From the NCBI GenBank assembly GCA_030998015.1, contig JARWMV010000224.1, positions 1 to 11,545 of the forward strand: a stretch of DNA of 11,545 nt, in the 5' to 3' direction. The translations under genes and the position numbers were made by a program. Source of the DNA: Ceratorhiza oryzae-sativae. Its lineage: Eukaryota; Basidiomycota; Agaricomycetes; Cantharellales; Ceratobasidiaceae. Every line of letters begins with the position of its first letter. Position 1 is the stretch's first letter. The notes below the pieces were generated by a model. The model saw only the letters and a list, made by a program, of their open reading frames with translations, was not told the origin of the DNA and made no database searches. Shown here piece by piece: positions 1-7,865 of the stretch.

Positions 1-1
1 C

Positions 2-2768
2 ACCCCAAACGACCATCCTATCTTGCCGGGACTGCTTAACAACCTAGGGAATGGTTATTCGATTCGATTCGAATACTTTGGTCAACTATCCGATATCGAC
101 CAAGCCATTTTGCATCAAGCCCGCTCTGTAGCTTTGGTGCCAGTAGACGATCCAACTCGGTTGGGCTGGCTCAGGAACCTGGGTACCTCTTATACTCTTA
201 GGTTCGAACTACGGGGGCAGGCAGAGGACATTGATGCTGCCATCCGCTGCCTTAATGAAGTGGTGGCTTCAACCTTGGAGAATGACACGAATCGAGCCGG
301 GCGTTTGAACAACCTCGGAAGTGCTTATCAACAAAGGTTTCAGCATCTAGGAAGCGTCTCGGATATAGACCAGTCTATTTCTTGCCTCTCCCTGGCAGTA
401 TTTCTCACCCCGGAATCTGATGATCAGAAGTGCACATTCCTCAACAATCTCGGATTAGCTTATGCCTGCCGATACAACCATCTCAATAGGGTTGAGGACG
501 CAACAAGAGGTCTTGAAGTTTTGGAAGAGGCAGCCCTTCTTTCTCCCCAAAATGACCTTGTGCTCGCCACAGGCATCGCCGGCAATCTCGCGGGATTGTA
601 TATGATTAGGTTCAACCGTTCGGCGAGCCCGGAAGATTTAGAGTTGGTGATCAAGCATAGCACTTATGCGGTTTCGAATCTGCCTGACCACCACCCCCAA
701 AAGCATGGGCTGTTGAACAACTTGGGAATCGGGCACAGAATGCGATTCAGTTTGGAACACGACACATTAGATTACGACCGAGCGGTCGCCTACCATAGCC
801 AAGCGCTGTCCCTAGCTCCACAAGATCATCCATACAGGCATCGATATCTCGAAGGCCTCGGCACTGCGTATTTTGCGCACTATCAATACTCACAGGACGT
901 TGAAAGCCTAAATCGAGCCGCTTCGTACCAATTAATGGGAGTAGAGCTCTGTCCCGAAGACCACCCTGAACGAGCGGGAAAGCTGATGACACTCTCGGAT
1001 ACTGCTTTGGAGCAAGCCCGTACCACCCATGACGCGGATGCCTATGAGGTTGTGCTCATATTGCTAAGGAATGCTGCGATGTCAGCGGCGAGCTCATCTG
1101 TCCAACGCTTCTTATCTGCACATAAGCTAGCTCTCCACCTTTCTGCCAACTTTCCAAAGCGCGCTCTCGAAGGCTGGGAGATTGTCATGGAGTTGTTACC
1201 AAGTATGGTATGGCTGGGCCACTCGGTGATGCACAGATATCAGGATATATCCAGAGTCAGCAATGCCATCTCCGGAGCTGTATCAACCGCTATAGCCAAT
1301 CAGAAATATGGGACTGCTTTAGAGTGGTTGGAATCCGGGCGATCAATAGTATGGAAGCAGATTTTGCAACTCCGCACTCCTGTAGACGAGCTCCACGAGG
1401 TCGATCCAAACTTGGCTCAGGAGCTTCAACAAATCTCTCATGATTTGGAGCAGGCTGGCACGATCATATTTGACCATTCCAAGGAGCCTACGCAAGGCGA
1501 TATATTTTCGACTGAACAAGCTACGCAGCAACGGCATAGACTAGCTCAAAAGTGGGACGAGTTAATTCAGCGCGTTCGATCAAAGCCTGGGTTTGATAAC
1601 TTCCTTTGCCCTAGCAAGGTCGAGGACCTTGTCCGGGCGGCGCATTCCAGTGATGTTGTCGCCATCCATACGGGAGAATCAGCCAGCGGAGCCTTGATTG
1701 TGAGGCAAGGTGCTACCGAAGTGGAATACCTTCCGCTACTCGAGATTTCTCGCCAGAAGGCTAGTACAGCGTATAACCGTATGAGAAGAATTCTTGGCGG
1801 TTATATCACTCGTGAATCTACACAACGAAAAATCCTGAAATCCCGTGCCCCACCAGACAACGAGTTTCGTCTTACCTTGGCTATGATTTGGACAGACATA
1901 GTGAAGCCAGTCCTGGACTTCTTAGGCTATGAGGTATGAATATCTAGTGTACGAGGTTATCACGCTATACTTACACATCGAGCAGCAAAAAACGGATTCA
2001 GACTCGTCATTACCTCGCATTACTTGGTGTGCTGCTGGACCGGTCACTTTTTTGCCACTTCATGCGGCCGGCATATACCCTTCCGATGAAAAAATTTTCA
2101 ACTATGTCGTATCCTCTTATACTCCCACTCTCAGTGCCCTCCTCGCATCGACCAAAATTGTGACTGAATTCACGGGTGTTTTGGCTGTGGGTCAATCTGA
2201 TACCCCTGGCCAAAGTCGTCTTCCAGGAGCTAGCGAGGAGCTGGCTCAATTATCTCGCATTATCGGCCTAGACCGGGTTGAGTGTCTACAGGGCGATGAG
2301 GCAACCTCGAGCGGCGTCTTGTCTGCCATGGAGACCCATGGGTGGGTTCACCTCGCCTGTCACGCTTCTCAGAACTCGAGTGCCCCAGGGACAAGTGCTT
2401 TTTATCTGCACGACGGCCCTCTTCAGTTATCAACCATCATGAGGAAATCACTCAAGCATGCTGAGTTTGCCTTTCTTTCCGCTTGTCAGACCGCGTCCGG
2501 CGACGAGAGCCTGCCCGACGAGGCGGTGCACCTGGCTGCGGGAATGCTGATGGCTGGATATCGAACAGTGATTGCGACGATGTGGTCGATACGCGACGAA
2601 GACGCCCCACTGGTGGCGGAGAAACTATATGCGCACATGATGACAGACGGGATGCCGGATAATCGCAAGGCGGCAGAAGCTCTGCATATAGCCATGAAGA
2701 CATTGAGGGACAAAGTCAAGGAAGACTCATTTGCATCATGGGTGCCGTATATCCATATTGGAGTTTGA
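2..2768 (+). CDS. TPR-CHAT domain protein, 5' partial, two visible exons
   Basis: Exons are <2-1933 and 1986-2768, giving 904 visible residues. The reading frame is open to the left edge, so the start lies outside. The 52-nt phase-0 intron (1934-1985, GTATGA...CAG) is required because the frame stops at 1937, while the CHAT domain continues in the other frame (GYE | QKTD...ITWC). Residues 1-330 hold TPR-like repeats about 50 residues apart, each marked by LNNLG-x-Y-xx-RF or a variant (LNNLGNGYSIRF, LRNLGTSYTLRF, LNNLGSAYQQRF, LNNLGLAYACRY, LNNLGIGHRMRF). A helical linker with ALEWLESGRS follows. The CHAT domain spans about 540-904, with its His in HLACHA (residue 770, nt 2361-2363) and Cys in LSACQT (residue 811, nt 2484-2486), then DEAVHLAAGM and ATMWSI, ending WVPYIHIGV. 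CHAT is a clan CD (caspase/separase-like) cysteine peptidase fold. The dyad is intact, so activity is likely; the substrate is unknown. An N-terminal NTPase or NLR-type part could lie upstream. Confidence 0.93.
1934..1985 (+). other. Intron within the CHAT-region linker
   Basis: This 52-nt intron has donor GTATGA, a CTTAC-like branch site near 1969 and acceptor CAG at 1983-1985. It is phase 0 and moves the reading from frame 2 to frame 3. An AG at 1981-1982 would also keep the frame and add one Gln. Without splicing, the protein would end just before its catalytic domain. Confidence 0.85.
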
Positions 2769-4491
2769 GTGAGCTATAGCAGGCGCCATTCATCCACCGC
2801 TAACGGGTTTTGATCCAAATCAATGGACTGCATGGTATATGAAGTCTCGTCTACATGCTGGCTTTCGAGCCAATGAGGCCTATCTTTGACAATTGCTTTA
2901 GACAGTTCGCAGTTTATTAGTAGCTACAAGTGAGAATAGAGTTGTATTCTCAGTTCATGGTGGTCATAAAATGCCCAGAGCTCGAGTTCACCCAGGGTGA
3001 AACAAGGGCACTGCCCGAGCTGTGCTGACCCATTTACCTTAGCGGGCAATGCGCTCTTAGTTCGCCCAGGAAACTCGAGGCAAAACCCAAATATTCGCGA
3101 TTTTGAACACTGTATAAGCGCATGGAGATGTGTAAGGCCATTTCTTGCTATAATAAGCTCCAAAGCGTAGCCCTCAAAGTCGTCAGTGCACCTCTATTTG
3201 GCCTTGGGCCTGGGAATCGGAATACGAAGTACAGTAAATCCTTCATCAATCACTGCCTTCAAAGTGCCACTCCTATATCAGGGATTCCAGCCAAATCGCC
3301 TGTCTTTTGCCGATTATTCCCCCTTTTGTATTCCTCGTTCCGTATCTACAACCCGATCGCTGGCTCAGGTCTAAGTATTTTGAGGAACGGTTGGTCTTCT
3401 ATTTTGGGCATCTCACCTTCCGTAATAGAGGCTGTATACCTCTGCGGGCTGTGGTATACAGCAGTCTTGCCAAACTGCCGTGCCAGCGATCGGACCGTTA
3501 AATATGCTTGTAAGTACACTCGCTTTGCACCATCTTAACATCGTCTCTACAGCTCACCCTTTCGGCTCCTGGCTAGAAAGTACGTAGAGCCCTTCGAATT
3601 ACTGACGCACGCCCAGGGTACGCGGGTGGACCACGAGGCCGGTCCAGATCCAATGAAAAGCGGTGCGCACGTGCATCCCAAGGTCGCGCGCCCTGCGGCG
3701 TGTCTGTATTTATTTCTTGTCCATCTCTGATATCATGCGCGAGTTTGGGGGAACCCCCTCTCTTCCCTTAGTTCTCTACCTTCCTAGTCGAGCTAAGTGC
3801 TACTGTATCTTAGCCCCCCGAGACCTCCCTGCGTGAGACCGCGACCTCACCATCGTCGCTTGCGTGTCCGTTTTTCTTTCCTTTTCTCCCACCCACCATC
3901 CTATGACACGCCGACTGCCGTTCGCCTGGCCACGCGACCCGCGAGTTGGCTCGCAGCTCGGTGCCCTGGTTTCCCCCGCCTCTTCGCGCTGGGACCCACT
4001 CCCTCTGGTATGGACGTTACGCGCCGCACGATGGCCACAAGCCGTCAAACTCTTGATTACTTATCATACGAGTCAGCCCAGTTCACCTGTAAATAGATAT
4101 ATACCCCCGAATACAAGGTCTCGTACACACGATGTATACACACGTACCACGACCCCGTAAAACCGAACGAGCGCCCAAACTGTTATCCTCGATCTCCGGA
4201 TCTACCAGAGCTTCTGGTGATCCGCCCCTGTCACAAACAAGTGAATTGCACAATTCAGGCACGGCGGCTGATCACATTCCGCTTCGGGGCATATTCACAT
4301 CGGGATTCAACTTAGCCCCTTTGCCCTTGTCGACGGGAACGCTGGTTAGGGGTAGCTTTGGCGATGCTGGTCCTGGCAGTCAGTGTCACCGCGTGGCTGT
4401 AAACCCTGGCATTGAATTGAACCGTCGGGTTGGAACGGACGGCCGAATAGCCATGTTTGTATTGAAGTGCTACGCCTCCTGCCGCATTGCA
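2769..4491. other. Intergenic interval between the TPR-CHAT and MLKL-like genes
   Basis: I recognise no gene here. Open frames exist (the longest are 138 codons at 3122-3538 and 141 codons at 4132-4557, both +), but none shows a known motif. An intron-like string (GTAAGT at 3510, CTTAAC, CTACAG to 3552) lies at the end of the first. Spliced, it gives only a short unrecognised tail that stops near 3585. The part at about 3590-4150 differs in composition and is listed separately. The first 100-200 bases should include the 3' UTR of the CHAT gene; no clear polyadenylation signal is visible. Confidence 0.6.
3590..4150. repeat. GC-rich, pyrimidine-rich segment, possible decayed LTR
   Basis: This stretch differs from its surroundings. 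It is GC-rich, has long C/T runs on the + strand (3755-3790 and 3870-3905), and holds several CG-rich words (GCGCACGTGC, GGTCGCGCGCC). It ends with a TATA-like ATAGATATATAC (about 4094-4105) and two copies of TACACACG 13 bp apart (4124-4131, 4137-4144). A TATA-like box near the right end of a GC-rich non-coding block is compatible with a Gypsy-type LTR remnant. I could not define TG...CA ends or a target-site duplication. It could equally be an old CpG-rich promoter region or another repeat. Confidence 0.25.
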
Positions 4492-4497
4492 TATAAA
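4492..4497 (+). promoter_or_regulatory. TATA box of the MLKL-like gene
   Basis: TATAAA (within GCATATAAATGC) lies 68 bases before the proposed ATG at 4565. A C/T-rich run (CCCCTCTCCACCTCTCC, about 4524-4541) follows at the usual spacing for a fungal transcription start. Together they predict a 5' UTR of roughly 30-45 nt and support the chosen start codon. Confidence 0.5.
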
Positions 4498-4564
4498 TGC
4501 TTAATACGTGACCCTGCCCTGTTCCCCTCTCCACCTCTCCGTTCGATCCGCCTGTAACTCGCCT

Positions 4565-6831
4565 ATGGCCTCACATCTGGGCACCCATATACCTGATCTA
4601 GGCGCAGTTACTGAAGGGTGGCTCCCAGATTTATGGGATGCCTACCAAATACTTGCAAATTCCATTGAGAAAATATCATTTATCAATCAGTGAGTATGCA
4701 AAATCGAGAAAGACTGGCTTAGTTTAACTATTTTTCGGTGCAGCTCTCAATGGAACACACTACGAGACAGGCACAAACTTGCGATCATGACGGCGGAAAC
4801 GTGCCGCAGTCATGGACAGGGAGAACAAGAAATACACGAGCTAAGATGGTGAGTGCTGAAATGTGCGTGAGCTCGGTCGCTAATTTTGGCACATTAATCA
4901 TTTCACGCCATAGGCTGCTATATGATGTGAATAGATTTATATCCGAAACCCGCAACAAGAAATGGACAACTGTCATTCGCGATTCCGTTTTTGATGAGCT
5001 GGTGAGGCGGCAATCGCAGGGGCTAGACCGAGTACTATCCGGTTTCGGCGTGAGCATGATGTATTTGTCTGAGTAACCACACCTGAGCTTCATCGTTAGC
5101 GAATCTTGAATCGAGATTTCGGATCTACTACAAGCGCCATCCAGCAGGCTAAGCTCCAAGACACGCATTGGATGGATCGTTTTATCATGGATGTCGACCG
5201 TGCTTCCCCGGCGCCAAGCAACCTCGCCCAGGCATACCGAGAGGGCAATTACGAGCATTTAGACAATGTTGCTGCACAAGTTCTCAACGACAGAGCAAGG
5301 GTACGTTTTAGACCCCTTGGGGAAGCCGCGCAGTACTAACTTAGTAGCCAAGTTTCTATCCAGTCCTTCTGAACATCCTGCAGACGACATAAATCAGGCG
5401 AAAGAATTAACCGGGCTGATCATGAACGTGACCCGAAAGCAGCCGGCGCCCGACATAGTCCTGAACAAACGCTTCGTTGGTCCAGCGGAATACTATCGCT
5501 TGACTTCAAAATATGATTTATATAGGTCTAACTTCGTGACTGGGGAGAAGGTGATGATCAAGGTTTTACGACAGAATATGTCTGGCAAAGACATTAGTGC
5601 TCAGATTGAAGTAAGCCGGCACCATGTTCGTTATGGTTGAAGTCTTATCCCCGAATAGAAATTTCAGAGGCGTGCCTATGTATGGCATAGCCTACGTTCA
5701 GAATATACTCTATCATTCTATGGAATAGGAACGTGGGAGATGAACGGTCAAACGCAAATGTGAGTGTTTCAATCTGACGCGCTCGTAACTCAGACCAATA
5801 TATTGATGCAGTTACTCGGTCGCCCCCTTCCTTGAGAATGGCGATGCAGTGCGTCCGTCTGGCATCGCTCGTCCTACTTGCACTGAAGAGTTTTCTTCAG
5901 GTGGCCTACTATAAGGGGCATTCCCTTTCCGTGACCAACTCACTTCAGCTGGTAAATTGATTCAAGGTTTTAAAATTGGCTGCGCTCAGCAGAGTCCTAC
6001 AGGCACTAGATGTAGCTCGAGGACTTCAATATTTACATAACCGGACCCCTCCCATCGTTCACTTCGGGGTTCGCACCGATAACATCCTTATCGACGGCAA
6101 GGGACAAGCAGTTTTAGCTGGCTTCGGGCTAATCGAAGTGAGTGATCGTTTTCGACATGGAATAGGCTATGTGTCAGCGAGCTAATTGTTTTTTTAGGAA
6201 GCCGAGGCTGATCCTAACCCCTCGTACACAGGACTGAGCAATGAGCAATATCGGTATCTAGTGAGTAGAACGTTAGTCCCCAAGAACGGCACATGTATCT
6301 TGCATCTCCCAGGCGCCGGAGCTTCTCAGTGGCCCATGCGCTCACAGACCTAGCGCCGATGTGTGGGCATGGTAAGCGGCAGCTGAATGACGAAAGAACA
6401 CACTGACACATTGATCTAGGGGTATAGTTGCTCTCGAGGTATGTTCATTACAGCCAACCACGCTACATCCTCGACCCACTAGTAAATAGCTCGTGAGTCA
6501 AGAAAAGCCCTTCAGGGGCCTCAGCGACTACGCGGCGGCCAGAAGTGTGGAGAAGGGAAATCTACCCCAACGAGATGAATATCCCCGAGTTAGCGAGGTC
6601 AAGAACGTAGACGAATTCTGGCATTTGCTTGAGGACTGCTGGACTCAGAGTGAAGCGGTACGACCGCACATGGACGACGTTGTTGCACGGATGGCGAGGA
6701 TCTACCGAACAAACCTGGGAAAGTCTGCCCAACCGGTTCCCGTTTTCGGGGACCCAACAACTCTTGATGAAATTTTCGAGGGCAAGCCCAACCGTCCAGT
6801 CGCTGAGGGCAGGCAACCAGGCCAGAAATGA
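4565..6831 (+). CDS. MLKL-like protein: N-terminal helical bundle plus pseudokinase, 13 exons
   Basis: Exons: 4565-4689, 4744-4848, 4914-5049, 5100-5300, 5353-5610, 5668-5759, 5812-5848, 5901-5951, 6003-6137, 6198-6260, 6313-6371, 6420-6438, 6490-6831; 1623 nt, 540 residues, in frame throughout. The start has ATGGCC context and a TATA box upstream. Residues 1-189 are helical and match the MLKL_NTD/HeLo-like pattern (LRDRHKLAIMTAETC, LLYDVNRFISETRNKKW, VFDELVRRQSQGLDRVLSGF). A linker follows. Residues ~245-500 form a TKL-type kinase fold: beta3 Lys259 in VMIKVL, RRAYVW and FYGIGTW, LQYLHNR, APELLSG, DVWAWGIVALE and WHLLEDCW. Catalytic residues are lost: HRD reads HFG (Asp to Gly357) and DFG reads GFG (Asp to Gly375). 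No GxGxxG loop is visible. Asn362 and APE remain. The likely role is a non-catalytic switch on a membrane-active bundle, as in animal and plant MLKL. The exon 4/5 junction is the least certain part of the model. Confidence 0.85.
5301..5352 (+). other. Linker intron with ambiguous acceptor
   Basis: The donor GTACGT is at 5301, and a perfect TACTAAC branch box sits at 5334-5340. The nearest AGs (5344 and 5347) are only 4 and 7 nt past it. Using 5347, or the CAGs ending at 5363 and 5383, runs quickly into a stop. Two AGs keep the downstream kinase frame: 5352 (AAG, 52-nt intron, my choice) and 5397 (TCAG, 97 nt). They differ by 15 residues in the linker between helical bundle and pseudokinase. 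cDNA would decide between them. Confidence 0.55.
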
Positions 6832-7345
6832 TGGAATAATAATAGCAAATAATTACGAATCAATACGTCTCATTGTGTGAACCATCTGTACTTACTGGCA
6901 TTTAGCATGAGTCGGTGGCTGTTATTTGGCCTATAAGTCACAGTGCAACTGGTATGGTAAGCTCATTGGCCGGCTGTGCAAACGATTCGTCCACGAAGAG
7001 ACCATCAAAAATTCAACCGAACCCATTGTTCGACACAAGCGTCCAGCTCACGTACTGCCTGCGACCTGACGGTCGCCTCAGCTACCAGCCAATGGTTTGG
7101 GAGACCCAGGCGCCGAATGCGTGGCCAGCTCCCCGCCGAGAGGGCGACTCGCTGAACGAGAGGATCTAGCTGAGGCAGGACAGGGTGTAGTGGGTGCGAG
7201 TGAAAAATGGCGACGCGCTCTGCATCTTCGCAGGCTAGGGCTCAGAATGTAGAATACAAATATACATAAATACATAAATACATATCGAATATGCTAGAAT
7301 GAACTAGCAACCGCATGACTCGTGTAGTACGAATCTCGTACTTAC
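6832..7345. other. Intergenic interval downstream of the MLKL-like gene
   Basis: The interval starts with the 3' UTR of the MLKL-like gene; AATAAT at 6835-6840, repeated just after, is a weak polyadenylation-signal candidate. A GCGACC/GGTCGC inverted repeat with a 4-nt loop lies at 7061-7076. An 84-codon open frame at 6915-7169 shows no recognisable domain. The 8-mer TACATAAA is repeated almost three times at 7263-7284. Confidence 0.55.
7263..7284. repeat. Short tandem repeat, TACATAAA
   Basis: Two perfect copies of the 8-mer TACATAAA plus six bases of a third stand in tandem. This is a short AT-rich microsatellite just before the hairpin-rich, LTR-like segment. Confidence 0.8.
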
Positions 7346-7522
7346 TGTAACGTTCTACAATGTACTAGAACGTCTCCTTTTTGTGTATATAAGGAGCTCT
7401 GTTTCGCTCCGTAGGTAGTCATCTGCACACTCGAATATAATATACTTTTATTCGTCTTAAGCACACTGCGCTCCGCGCATATAGCGTGATATATACATAT
7501 AGTAGTAGTATATATATCAACA
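7346..7522 (+). mobile_element. Candidate solo LTR (Ty1/copia-like), 177 bp
   Basis: The segment starts TGTAACG and ends ATCAACA, so it has TG...CA ends, and the CAACA end is usual for Ty1/copia LTRs. Inside are an 8-bp inverted repeat (ACGTTCTA/TAGAACGT, 7350-7373), a TATA box (TATATAA, 7386-7392) followed by AGGAGCTC, and an AT-rich 3' part, in the order of U3 and R/U5. No target-site duplication flanks these exact ends (CTTAC against GAGAA), and no gag-pol or primer-binding site is recognisable. Either this is an old solo LTR with decayed borders, or an isolated promoter-like sequence. Orientation is taken from the TATA box. Confidence 0.4.
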
Positions 7523-7865
7523 GAGAACCCCGCAAGTTGGAATATTTATGTGCTCTCTTTTAGATAGAATTCGCCCACAGCTATGTTTCATCCTGATCCT
7601 TCGTACATATGCACTGTGCGGAGCCTTGTGTTGGTTTAGTTGTCAGGCCCTACATATGCTATGTGGGGGAAAACCCTATGCACAAAACGACCAGGGCGAG
7701 TCGTGCATGTATGATGTCGCCTATCTCGATGGCTCAATCTCGAACCCACATTTAATAAAATTATATATGTCAATTTAAGGTCAAGGGTTCAAGTGTATCT
7801 TTGAGACAAGCGTCGAAGTGCTTCATTTGCCGGATGACATAGATTGACAATTTCAGCGGTACAAA
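7523..7865. other. Intergenic interval before the SDR gene's 3' end
   Basis: I see no gene here. A 76-codon open frame (7548-7778, +) has no recognisable features. The right half should hold the 3' UTR of the minus-strand SDR gene, whose stop codon is at 7866-7868. Confidence 0.5.

Noticed and set aside
1929..2768. A separate downstream gene starting at ATG 1929, overlapping the TPR frame by 11 bases
   Set aside because: A 52-nt phase-0 intron (1934-1985) joins the two frames exactly within the continuous TPR-CHAT architecture, so this is one gene.
3122..3538. 138-codon open frame (+), with an intron-like GTAAGT...CTTAAC...CTACAG at its end
   Set aside because: No recognisable motif, competing open frames in the same stretch, and splicing adds only a short unremarkable tail before a stop. 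Probably chance.
4132..4557. 141-codon open frame (+)
   Set aside because: Biased composition, no domain, and it overlaps the TATA box and 5' leader of the MLKL-like gene.
4565..6831. Reading the kinase region as a broken pseudogene because of its many short frames
   Set aside because: All breaks fall at good GT-AG introns of 50-65 nt, and each junction restores conserved kinase motifs. Only catalytic residues are changed.
6915..7169. 84-codon open frame (+) after the MLKL-like gene
   Set aside because: No homology recognised, and no splice link to the preceding gene, which ends cleanly at 6831.
7287..7544. GAATA at 7287-7291 and again at 7540-7544 as a target-site duplication of a 248-bp element
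   Set aside because: The enclosed sequence would end TTG and not CA, and a 5-bp match in AT-rich DNA is easily chance. The TG...CA ends at 7346-7522 were preferred, although they lack a duplication.
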